From: JBFLVU01 sp964589625
GTDB lineage: Bacteria; Acidobacteriota; UBA4820; DSQY01
Assembly: GCA_964589625.1 (NCBI GenBank)
Contig: CAZPSH010000013.1
Location: 1-64,000, forward strand
DNA length: 64,000 nt
Direction: 5' to 3'
Part shown: positions 50,229-58,526 of the stretch, piece after piece
How positions within the stretch are numbered: position 1 is the first letter of the stretch
How the letters are laid out: every line of letters begins with the position of its first letter
Notes under the pieces: model-generated
What the model was told of the DNA's origin: nothing
Seen by the model: only the letters and a program-made list of their open reading frames with translations
The model's database searches: none
Program-made: the position numbers and the translations under genes

Positions 50229-53200
50229 TCAGGCGGGCCCCGCACCAGCCAGTTCGCGACGTTTCCACAAATAGAAAAGCGCGGGATAAACGAGCAGCTC
50301 AAGGAGGAACGACGTCACCAATCCCCCCACGAGGGGTGCCGCGATCCGTTTCATGACATCCGCCCCGGTTCCCATCGAGACCATGATGGGTAGAAGTCCG
50401 ACGATGGACGTGGCCACGGTCATGAACTTCGGGCGGAGACGCCGGACCGCACCATGGACGACGGCCTCTTTGAGGTCGTCAAGATCCCGGAGCCTCCCCT
50501 CCCTCGCGGCGTTCTGGTGGGAAAGTTTCAGGAAGAGGAGCATGAAGACGCCCGTCTCGGCGTCCAGACCCATCAGCGCGATCATCCCCACCCACGTGGC
50601 CACGGAGACGTTGTAATCGAGGGCGACCATCAGCCAGACGGCTCCCACGAGGGAAAAGGGAACGGCCAGGATCACGACGAAGGTCATGAAGGCCGAACGG
50701 GTGTTCATGTAGAGCAGAAAGACGATGAGGACGAGGGTCACCGGTACGATGAGGCCCAGCCGTTGGCGGGCCCTCGTCATGTTCTCCACTTGGCCGCTCC
50801 AGACGAGGTGGGTTCCCGGGGGAAGCGCGACGGCCCTGGACACGGCGTCCTTCGCCTCGTCCACGAAGGAACCCACGTCGCGGCCCGCGACGTCCACGTA
50901 GACGTACCCGGCCAGGCGCCCGTTCTCGTCGCGGATCATGGAGGGCCCCGTGGCGACGGAGAGGTCCGCCACCTGCTCGAGGGGGACCTGGAGGCCCCCG
51001 GAGGCTCCCACCAGGATCCGGCCGAGGGTGTCGAGGTCGTCGCGAAGGTCCTTGGGGTAGCGGAGGTTGACGGAGTACCGCTCGCGCCCCTCGACGACGG
51101 TGGCCAGGGACTCGCCGCCCAGGGCCGTCGAGATGACCGCCTGGAGGTCCTCCACGGGGATCCCGTACCGCGCCAGATCCTCCCTCCGGGGCGTGATGTC
51201 CACGAAATATCCGCCCGCGGCCCGCTCGGAAAATACGCTTCGCGTGCCGGGGACGCCGCGGAGGGCCCGTTCCACCTCCTCGCCCAGCCGCTCGATGACC
51301 TTCGGATCGCTACCCAGGATCTTGACCCCCACGGGCGTGCGGATCCCCGTGGTGATCATGTCGATGCGTCCCTTGATGGGCATGGTCCACGCGTTCGTGT
51401 TGCCCGGGATCTGGATGGCCCGGTCCATCTCCTCAATGAGTTCCTCCCAGGTGAGCCGGTCGGGCCAGACCAGACGCAGAGGCGCCTTCACGAGGTCGGG
51501 CATCCAGGAGGAATACCACCGGGATTTCTCGCGCCACTCCCCGGGCGGTTTCAGGACCACCGTGGTCTCCATCATGGAGAAGGGGGCGGGATCGGTGGAT
51601 GTCTCCGCCCGCCCGGCCTTTCCGAAGACCGACACCACCTCCGGAAACTCCTTGAGGATTCGGTCCTGGACCTGCAGCAGCCTGGACGCTTCGGTGACGG
51701 AGATCCCCGGAAGCGTGGTCGGCATGTACAGGATCGTTCCCTCGTTGAGAGGCGGCATGAACTCCCGGCCCAGGCTGAAGTAGGCCGGGACCGTGGTCAA
51801 AACCAGAAGGGAGGCCGCGGCCAAGACGGTCCACGGGTGATCGAGGGTCCAGCGACAGGGGCCTTCGTAGAGCCTCTGCAAAAACCGGCTCAGCCTCTGA
51901 TCTTCCTCTTTCCGGTAGGTGCCCACGAGGAGCCCGTTGGCCGCGCGCGTCAACACCGGAGAGCGGAAAGCGAAGGGGCGGACCCGCGTGAACAGCATCC
52001 GGACGGCGGGGTCCAAGGTCACGGCAAGGAGCGCCGCGAGAATCATGGTGAGAGTCTTCGTGGCGGCCAGCGGGTGGAAGAGCCGGCCTTCCTGCCCCAC
52101 GAGTGCGAATACGGGGAGAAAGGAGACGGCGATGACCAGGACCGAGAAGAAGACGGACGGCGCCACCTCCTTGAGCGCTTCGAGGCGCAGCGCCAGGTGG
52201 TCTTCGTCGGACCCTCCCCGCCAGGTCTCCATCTTCTTGTAGGCGTTCTCGACCTCCACGATGGCCCCGTCCACGAGCACCCCGATGGAAATGGCGATGC
52301 CCGAAAGGCTCATGATGTTGGAGGTGATGCCCAGGTAGTACATGGGGATGAAGGCCAGGAGGACGGAAACGGGAATGGTGATGATGGGAACGATGGCGGA
52401 GGGGAAGTGCCTCAGAAACAGGAGAATCACGAGGCTCACCACCACCATCTGAAGCACCAGTTCCCCGGTAAGTGTTCCGATGGCGTCCCGGATCAGCCCC
52501 GAGCGGTCGTAGGTGGTCAGGACCTCCACGCCCTTGGGCAGCGAGGCCTTCAGATCGTGGAGCCTTTCCTTCACGCGTTCGATGACGTTGAGGGCGTTTT
52601 CCCCGTGGCGCATGATGACGATGCCGCCCACGGTCTCGCCGGCCCCGTCCAGGTCCAGCACCCCGCGGCGAATCTGGGGGCCGAATTCCACGCGCGCCAC
52701 GTCCCTGAGGAGGACGGGGGTCCCGCCCGCCGATGTCCGAAGGACCACGGACTCCAGGTCCTTGGGGGACTTCACGTACCCCCTGCCCCGGACCATGTAC
52801 TCCTTTCCGCTCCACTCGATGAGCCGGCCTCCCACCTCCCCGTTGCTCTTTCGAACGGCCTCGGCCACCTCCAGAACGGAGATGCCGTAGCCTTGCAGGC
52901 GGAAGGGGTCAACGGTCACTTGGTATTGCTTCTGGAAGCCCCCGATGGAGGCGACCTCGGCGACGCCCTCCACGCTCTGGAGGGCGTATCGAAGGTACCA
53001 GTCCTGATAGGTGCGCAAGTCCGCGAGGTCGTGCGTGCCGCTCCGGTCCACCAGGGCGTACTGGAAGACCCAGCCCACCCCCGTGGCGTCGGGGCCGATC
53101 TCGGTCCGGACTCCCGATGGAAGCTGGCCCTGGATCTTGGCCAGGTACTCCACCACCCGGCTGCGGGCCCAGTAAATGTCGGTCCCGTCCTCGAAGATGA

Positions 53201-53480
53201 CGTACACGAAGGAGAAGCCGAAGTCGGAGAATCCTCGGATGTCACGGACCTTCGGCGCTCCCAGGAGGGCCGAGACGATGGGGTAGGTCACCTGGTCCTC
53301 GAGGATGTCCGGGCTTCGGTCCCAGCGCGAGAGGATGATCACCTGGGTATCCGAGAGGTCGGGGATGGCATCCAGGCGGATTTGGGTCAGGACGTGGAGC
53401 GCATAAAGCACGGCGGCGGCCACGGCCAGGATGACCAGCGCGCGGTTTTTCGCGCTGAATTCGACGATCCACCGGATCAC
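50229..53480 (-). CDS. cusA: Heavy-metal RND efflux pump, CusA/CzcA type (set 1)
   Basis: This inner-membrane proton-driven pump of 1083 residues belongs to the HME-RND family. N-terminus: VEFSAKNRALVILAVAA, then the IRLDAIPDLSDTQVI segment. Methionines matching the Cu/Ag relay are visible in PAPFSMMETT and RIDMITTG, but the third position (RYGIPV) has Ile where CusA has Met. Membrane helix elements with the GIAISIGVLVDGAIVEVENA proton-relay segment are intact. It follows the CusB-like adaptor (set 1) by 49 bases. It is closely related to the set 2 pump. Confidence 0.92.
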   Translation of the reverse strand: MIRWIVEFSAKNRALVILAVAAAVLYALHVLTQIRLDAIPDLSDTQVIILSRWDRSPDILEDQVTYPIVSALLGAPKVRDIRGFSDFGFSFVYVIFEDGTDIYWARSRVVEYLAKIQGQLPSGVRTEIGPDATGVGWVFQYALVDRSGTHDLADLRTYQDWYLRYALQSVEGVAEVASIGGFQKQYQVTVDPFRLQGYGISVLEVAEAVRKSNGEVGGRLIEWSGKEYMVRGRGYVKSPKDLESVVLRTSAGGTPVLLRDVARVEFGPQIRRGVLDLDGAGETVGGIVIMRHGENALNVIERVKERLHDLKASLPKGVEVLTTYDRSGLIRDAIGTLTGELVLQMVVVSLVILLFLRHFPSAIVPIITIPVSVLLAFIPMYYLGITSNIMSLSGIAISIGVLVDGAIVEVENAYKKMETWRGGSDEDHLALRLEALKEVAPSVFFSVLVIAVSFLPVFALVGQEGRLFHPLAATKTLTMILAALLAVTLDPAVRMLFTRVRPFAFRSPVLTRAANGLLVGTYRKEEDQRLSRFLQRLYEGPCRWTLDHPWTVLAAASLLVLTTVPAYFSLGREFMPPLNEGTILYMPTTLPGISVTEASRLLQVQDRILKEFPEVVSVFGKAGRAETSTDPAPFSMMETTVVLKPPGEWREKSRWYSSWMPDLVKAPLRLVWPDRLTWEELIEEMDRAIQIPGNTNAWTMPIKGRIDMITTGIRTPVGVKILGSDPKVIERLGEEVERALRGVPGTRSVFSERAAGGYFVDITPRREDLARYGIPVEDLQAVISTALGGESLATVVEGRERYSVNLRYPKDLRDDLDTLGRILVGASGGLQVPLEQVADLSVATGPSMIRDENGRLAGYVYVDVAGRDVGSFVDEAKDAVSRAVALPPGTHLVWSGQVENMTRARQRLGLIVPVTLVLIVFLLYMNTRSAFMTFVVILAVPFSLVGAVWLMVALDYNVSVATWVGMIALMGLDAETGVFMLLFLKLSHQNAAREGRLRDLDDLKEAVVHGAVRRLRPKFMTVATSIVGLLPIMVSMGTGADVMKRIAAPLVGGLVTSFLLELLVYPALFYLWKRRELAGAGPA

Positions 53481-53529
53481 GGCCCCCCCCTGTAAGCCAG
53501 ATCTCGCCTCGAACGCCGTGGGCCCGAAA

Positions 53530-54930
53530 TCACCGCCCCTCTCCCGCGGCCTGGAGCGCGGCCCGGAGGGAGGACTCGGAATCGATCAGGAAGGTCGAGG
53601 AGGACACGACGCGATCCCCCTCCGAAAGCCCGCTCAAGACCTCCGACTTCCCCCCGCCCTCCAGGCCGACTTGGATGACGGCGGGCCGGACCTCGCCGGG
53701 CGAGGTCTCCACGAAGACGTAGGCCCGTTCCCCGTCGCGGATGACGGCGGAGGAGGGGACGCAGAGCCGTTCTCCCCCGTCGAAGGAGATCTCCGCCGAG
53801 GCAATCATGCCGGGCACGAGCAGGGCATCCTGATTGGGAAGCTCCACGATGACGCGGCTGGTTCGCACCTGGGCGTCCAGGGTGCGCTGAAAGGTCCGCA
53901 CTTTCCCGCGAAAGGTCCTCCCGGGGAGGGAGGGCAGTTCGAGGACCACGGGCAGGCCCTCTTTGAGCAGAGGCACTTCGCGCTCGAACACGTCCACCTC
54001 CGCCCAGACCCTGGACAGGTCGGTGATGGTCAGAAGGGGATCTCCGGGGGTGACCTTTTGCCCCAGGACCACCGTGTAGGAGGTGATGTACCCGGAGACC
54101 GGCGAGGCCATCTCCAGCGTGTCCTCGGCGGTTCCGGTCCTCTCGATGCGCGCGATCTGCTCGTCGCTGAAGTCCCAGTCCTTCAGCCTGAGCTTGGAGC
54201 GGTCCACCCCCTCCGTGGCGCCCTCCACGGCCTCCGGCTGGGTGCGCGTGGACGGTGGGTAGAACCTCTTGCCTCCATAGGCCGGGGAGGCGTTGAGGTA
54301 CTGCTGTTGGATGCTCAGGATCCCGAGGCTGTAAATCCCCATGAGCGGCTGTCCCCGAGAAACCCGCTGCCCTGCCGACCACACGTGAAGGGAGGTGACG
54401 AAGCCGTCCACGCGGGAGATGATGGGCCGGACGCGGGTAGGGTCGGCGACGATGCGGGCCGGCAGCCGCACGGTTCGATCGAGCCGAGTCCGGTGGGCGG
54501 GAGAACTCACGTATCCCATTCGCCGCATGGAATCGGAGCCTAGGGACACGGGGGCGAGCCCTGTGACGGACCCGGCCTCCCGGTGTTCCACCTTCGGCCC
54601 AGGGACAAGGTGCATGCCGCAGATGGAGCAGTCCGAAGGTCCCCGGGATTGAACCTGGGGATGCATCGGGCAGACATAAACCTGAGCCTTCTTGTCCTTG
54701 GAAGCGCCATCCGTGCCGGAGGCCTGTTGCGCGGCCACGACCAGATGCATCCCGCAGATTTGGCAGTCGCCCTTTCGGTCGGAGGTGACCTGTGGATGCA
54801 TCGGACAGTAGTAGGTGGCCTCCTGTTCCGGATTTCCCGCGCACGACACCAGCAAAGCCAGGGACGCGATCCGGAAGGCCGCAAGACAGACTATGCCCGA
54901 TGCGCCCCTCCGCCTCCTCTCCTGTGGCAT
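53530..54930 (-). CDS. cusB: RND periplasmic adaptor with two heavy-metal-binding domains, CusB-like lipoprotein (set 1)
   Basis: This membrane-fusion protein couples the CusA pump to the outer-membrane channel. It has a lipobox (LLVSC, Cys30) and then two heavy-metal-binding domains, each of the YYCPMHP...CQICGM / YVCPMHP...CSICGM type (about residues 38-95). The barrel-sandwich hybrid domain (DGFVTSLHVWSAGQRVSRGQPL), a helical hairpin (LSIQQQYLNASP) and a C-terminal beta-barrel follow. The ATG at 54930 has GGAGGGG upstream; an ATG 54 bases earlier is possible. It lies 126 bases after the HMBD lipoprotein gene, across a hairpin. Confidence 0.9.
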   Translation of the reverse strand: MPQERRRRGASGIVCLAAFRIASLALLVSCAGNPEQEATYYCPMHPQVTSDRKGDCQICGMHLVVAAQQASGTDGASKDKKAQVYVCPMHPQVQSRGPSDCSICGMHLVPGPKVEHREAGSVTGLAPVSLGSDSMRRMGYVSSPAHRTRLDRTVRLPARIVADPTRVRPIISRVDGFVTSLHVWSAGQRVSRGQPLMGIYSLGILSIQQQYLNASPAYGGKRFYPPSTRTQPEAVEGATEGVDRSKLRLKDWDFSDEQIARIERTGTAEDTLEMASPVSGYITSYTVVLGQKVTPGDPLLTITDLSRVWAEVDVFEREVPLLKEGLPVVLELPSLPGRTFRGKVRTFQRTLDAQVRTSRVIVELPNQDALLVPGMIASAEISFDGGERLCVPSSAVIRDGERAYVFVETSPGEVRPAVIQVGLEGGGKSEVLSGLSEGDRVVSSSTFLIDSESSLRAALQAAGEGR

Positions 54931-55014
54931 GGAACACCCCTCCGGTGACATTTCTAATTCCCTGGGGACAGTCATCGTCACCAACGCCGGTGAAAAGCGG
55001 GGTATTCCGAGAGG

Positions 55015-55050
55015 GGAGGGCGGAAGGACCGCCTGGGCCTCCCGCCCTCC
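55015..55050 (-). terminator. GC-rich hairpin between HMBD lipoprotein and cusB
   Basis: Stem GGAGGGCGGAAGG (55015-55027) pairs with CCTCCCGCCCTCC (55038-55050), with one mismatch, just after the lipoprotein stop on the minus strand. No T-tract follows. It could reduce read-through into cusB set 1 or protect the upstream message. Confidence 0.4.
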
Positions 55051-55056
55051 TTCGCT

Positions 55057-55440
55057 TCAAGCCTGTCCCTTGATCTTGAAGTTGAGAACCACGTCGCACT
55101 TGGGGCACGTGCCGGGCTTGTCGTAGCTGGCGCCGCACTTGCCGCATTCGTACGCGATGTCGGAGGCCTGCACCTCCTTCATGGTCATCCCGCACTTGGG
55201 GCACTGGCCGGGCTCATGGGCGATCTCGCAGCCCATTTCACATACGTACACTCGGTCGGAGGGCTGGGCGGCGGGTTCGGTGGCGGGCGCCGCGGCCGGC
55301 TCGGCGGAAGGTGCGCCGGGGGCGGGCTCAGAGGCAGGGGCCGCGGGCTTCTCTGCCTGCTTGGTGGCCGGATTTCCGCAGGAGACGGCGAGAAGAAGGC
55401 AGAGTAACGCGGCGGTCAGGAAGAGGGTCTTTCGGATCAT
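55057..55440 (-). CDS. Periplasmic lipoprotein with heavy-metal-binding domains
   Basis: This 127-residue protein has a signal peptide and lipobox (LAVSC, Cys21), an Ala/Pro-rich linker (about 25-60) and two small Cys-rich modules: CEMGCEIAHEPGQCPKCGM and YECGKCGASYDKPGTCPKC. The first is like the heavy-metal-binding domains of the CusB proteins; the second is rubredoxin-like. The ATG at 55440 has AGGAGG upstream. It could serve as a periplasmic metal buffer or chaperone for the pumps. It lies 61 bases after the copA stop. Confidence 0.85.
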   Translation of the reverse strand: MIRKTLFLTAALLCLLLAVSCGNPATKQAEKPAAPASEPAPGAPSAEPAAAPATEPAAQPSDRVYVCEMGCEIAHEPGQCPKCGMTMKEVQASDIAYECGKCGASYDKPGTCPKCDVVLNFKIKGQA

Positions 55441-55501
55441 GTTTCCTCCTTGATTCGGATGGGCCGGGTCGCAAAGATCCACAAATGGGTCTCGTTCCAT
55501 G

Positions 55502-58057
55502 TTAACGGTTTCGGGTCGGGGAGGAATTCCAGGGAGCGGGCCGCCTCAGACGAAGGGCGTTGCCGATGACGGTGACGGAACTGAAGGACATGGCCGCGGC
55601 GGCGACCATGGGGCTCAGCACCATCCCAAGGAGGGGGTACAGGAGCCCCCCCGCGACGGGGATTCCGACGGCATTGTAAAAGAAGGCCCAGAAGAGGTTC
55701 TGGCGGATGTTGGCCATGGTCTCGCGGGCGAGCCTTCGAGCCCGGAGAATCCCCAGCAGATCACCCTTCACGAGAGCCACGGGCGCGCTCTCGATGGCCA
55801 CGTCCGTTCCGGTCCCCATGGCGATGCCCACGTCGGCGCGGGCGAGGGCGATGGCGTCGTTGATGCCGTCTCCGGCGAAGGCGACCACCCGGCCCTCCGA
55901 TCGGAGGGTCGAGACGAGGGCGGCCTTTTCCGCGGGGAGGACATCGGCCAGCACTTCGCGGATGCCCAGCTTCGACGCGACGGCCTCGGCGGTCACCCGG
56001 CCGTCCCCCGAAGCCACGAGAAGCCGCACGCCTTCGGCTCGCAAGGCCTCCACGGCTTGGGCGGCGTCCGGGCGGAGGGGATCCTCGGCGGCCAGGAGGG
56101 CGGCTGGGCGCCCATCCACCGTAACGTAAAGGACGGACCTTCCTGCCCGCCGGTGTTCCTCGGCAGCGCCTTCGAGCCGGGAAACGTCGACGCCCAGATC
56201 GGTCATGAGCCGAAAGGTCCCCACGGACGCCGCGCGGCCTTCGACCCGTCCCGTCACGCCCCGCCCGGGTAGCGCTTGGAATTCTTCGGGTCGAGGCGGA
56301 TCGAGCCCCCTGCTCGATGCGGCGTCCAGCGCGGCCGCCGCCAGAGGATGTTCGCTGGACCGCTCCAGCCCCGCCGCAATCCGAAGGACCTCGCCCTCCT
56401 CAAAGGGCGGGGCCGTGGTCACGCTCACCACGCGCGGCTTGCCCAGCGTGAGGGTTCCCGTCTTGTCCAGGACGAGGGTGTCCACCCGCGCCAGGAGTTC
56501 GAGGGCCTCCGCGTTGCGGAAGAGAACCCCTTCGCGGGCCCCTCTACCCATGGCGACCATCACCGACATGGGGGTGGCGAGCCCCAGGGCGCAGGGGCAG
56601 GCGATGATGAGGACCGAAACCGCCGCCACGAGCGCGTGCGCGAGTCGGGGTTCGGGCCCCCAGAGGGCCCATCCGGCGAAAGCCGCCGCCGCGGCCGCCA
56701 TGACGGCCGGGACGAAGACGGCGGCCACGCGATCGGCGACCTTTTGTAGGGGAGCGCGCGTGCGCTGTGCCTCGGCCACCTGGGATACGATGCGGGAAAG
56801 AAGGGTGTCAGCGCCCACCTTCTCCGCCCGGATCACGAGTCCGCCCGTTCCGTTGAGAGTGGCTCCCACGACCGTGTCGCCGGGACCCTTTTCCCTGGGC
56901 AGGGGCTCGCCCGAGATCATGCTCTCGTCCACCGTGCTCCGCCCCTCGACGACCTCCCCGTCCACGGGCACTTTCTCTCCGGGCCGGACGCGCAGGAGGT
57001 CGCCCACGCGGACCTCCTCCAGGGGCACATCCTGTTCTTGGCCCCGCGCGTCGAGCCTCCGTGCCACGACCGGGGAGAGGGCGAGGAGGGCGCGGAGGGA
57101 GTCCCCCGTTCGGAGCCTGGCGCGCAGTTCGAGCACCTGTCCCAGGAGAACGAGCAGGGTGATGGAGGCGGCGGCCTCGAAGTAGACGGCCACCATTCCG
57201 TCCGGGAGGCGGAAGGAGGCGGGGAAAAGACCCGGCGCTAGCATGGCCGTCACGCTATAGCCGTAAGAGGCCCCGACTCCCAGCCCGATAAGCGTGAACA
57301 TGTTCGCGCGCCCGTTTCGAAGGGAGGCGGCAAAGCGCTCGAAGAGGACCCATCCCGATCCCAGGACGACGGGCGTGGCGAGGAGAAACTGGACCCAGGC
57401 TGTAACGGGCGTCGGCAGCAGGGCGCCGTGGTGCAATCCGGGGAGCATCTCCCCCATGGCAAGAAGCCACAGGGGGGCGGTCAGGAGGAGAGCCCACCAG
57501 AACCTCCGGGTCATGGCGCCAAGTTCCGGATCGACGCGGGCGGGGGAGGCGAGGGATCGAGGTTCGAGGGCCATGCCGCAGATCGGACAGGAACCCGGGA
57601 TGGCCCGAACCACCTCGGGGTGCATGGGACAGGTGTACTCGATTACGGCGGGGGGACGGGAGGGTGCCGCCGGTTCCAAGGACATCCCGCAGGAAGGGCA
57701 GGCCGCGGGCCCCGGAGACCGGACCTCGGGACACATGGGACAGACGTACCCGGAAGGCTCGGCGGGCCGGGAGGGGGCGGCCCCCGGACCCAGTTGTGTG
57801 GGCCTTGGTGTGGAGACAGGGAGTGGCCGGGGGCGGGTTCCGATGGGCGTGGGCCCCTCTGCCATGCCCCCCGGCACGTAGGAGGGTTGAAGGAAACGGT
57901 CAGGATCGGCGAGAAATCTCTCCCTGCAGCGTGGGCTGCAAAAGGGGTAGGTCTTTCCGCCGTGCTCCGCGGACCCTCCGCGGGGGGCGGCGGCATCCAC
58001 GGTCATGCCGCAGACCGGATCCACCGACCGCCCCCCGCCGACGAGTTTATCTGCCAT
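55502..58057 (-). CDS. copA: Copper-type P1B ATPase with N-terminal YHS and two heavy-metal-binding domains
   Basis: A 851-residue ATPase exporting monovalent metal. The N-terminus carries a YHS domain (DPVCGM...FCSPRCRERFL, residues 13-56) and two heavy-metal-binding domains (YVCPMCP...CPSCGM at 104-125, YTCPMHP...CPICGM at 141-162). Membrane helices carry the CPC motif at 487-489, and the cytosolic part has DKTGT (phosphorylated Asp531), HP and GDGIND. The usual GMxCxxC HMA domain is replaced by YHS/HMBD modules. It lies between the YHS protein and the HMBD lipoprotein. Confidence 0.95.
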   Translation of the reverse strand: MADKLVGGGRSVDPVCGMTVDAAAPRGGSAEHGGKTYPFCSPRCRERFLADPDRFLQPSYVPGGMAEGPTPIGTRPRPLPVSTPRPTQLGPGAAPSRPAEPSGYVCPMCPEVRSPGPAACPSCGMSLEPAAPSRPPAVIEYTCPMHPEVVRAIPGSCPICGMALEPRSLASPARVDPELGAMTRRFWWALLLTAPLWLLAMGEMLPGLHHGALLPTPVTAWVQFLLATPVVLGSGWVLFERFAASLRNGRANMFTLIGLGVGASYGYSVTAMLAPGLFPASFRLPDGMVAVYFEAAASITLLVLLGQVLELRARLRTGDSLRALLALSPVVARRLDARGQEQDVPLEEVRVGDLLRVRPGEKVPVDGEVVEGRSTVDESMISGEPLPREKGPGDTVVGATLNGTGGLVIRAEKVGADTLLSRIVSQVAEAQRTRAPLQKVADRVAAVFVPAVMAAAAAAFAGWALWGPEPRLAHALVAAVSVLIIACPCALGLATPMSVMVAMGRGAREGVLFRNAEALELLARVDTLVLDKTGTLTLGKPRVVSVTTAPPFEEGEVLRIAAGLERSSEHPLAAAALDAASSRGLDPPRPEEFQALPGRGVTGRVEGRAASVGTFRLMTDLGVDVSRLEGAAEEHRRAGRSVLYVTVDGRPAALLAAEDPLRPDAAQAVEALRAEGVRLLVASGDGRVTAEAVASKLGIREVLADVLPAEKAALVSTLRSEGRVVAFAGDGINDAIALARADVGIAMGTGTDVAIESAPVALVKGDLLGILRARRLARETMANIRQNLFWAFFYNAVGIPVAGGLLYPLLGMVLSPMVAAAAMSFSSVTVIGNALRLRRPAPWNSSPTRNR

Positions 58058-58069
58058 GGCGCCTCCGGA

Positions 58070-58501
58070 TCATTTGACGGGTTGCTCGCCCGGAAGTTTG
58101 GCCAGGTACTTCGCGGGGTCCTTGTCGAATTCCTTGATGCACTTGTCGCAACAAAAGAACACGCGCCGGCCTTTGAAATCAACGAAAGAGCCGCGTTCCT
58201 CGATGGCCTCGCCGCTCACGGGGCAGACCCTCTGGAGGTTCTCCAGAACCACGCCGTCGGCGGCGAATTTCGAGAAGTACGCCTCCGGGTCGGCCTTGAA
58301 CTTGCCGGGGCAGGCCCCGCAGCAGAAATAGATCCGCTGGCCCTGCCAGTCAAGGTGCTGGGCCTTGTCCACGGCCCGGCCGGAGACGGGGCAGGAGACC
58401 TGCGGCTTTCCACCCGCGGGATCGGCAGCGAGGGGGAGGCCCGTGAGGGCCAAAGAGACGAACCAAACAACCGAAAGGAGAATCCAGTGTGACCGTTTCA
58501 T
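58070..58501 (-). CDS. Secreted double-YHS-domain metal-binding protein
   Basis: This 143-residue protein has a signal peptide (IILLSVVWFVSLALTG-like, residues ~5-25) and two YHS domains: CPVSG...FCCGACPGKF (about 37-75) and CPVSG...FCCDKCIKEF (about 93-130). Each has the YHS Cys arrangement that may bind Cu, Ag or another soft metal. ATG 58501 has GGAGGTACC upstream. It lies 12 bases before the ATPase gene and 25 bases after cusA set 2, so it is in the island operon and would act in the periplasm. Confidence 0.87.
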   Translation of the reverse strand: MKRSHWILLSVVWFVSLALTGLPLAADPAGGKPQVSCPVSGRAVDKAQHLDWQGQRIYFCCGACPGKFKADPEAYFSKFAADGVVLENLQRVCPVSGEAIEERGSFVDFKGRRVFFCCDKCIKEFDKDPAKYLAKLPGEQPVK

Positions 58502-58526
58502 CGGTACCTCCAGGAAAGCGGCCCGG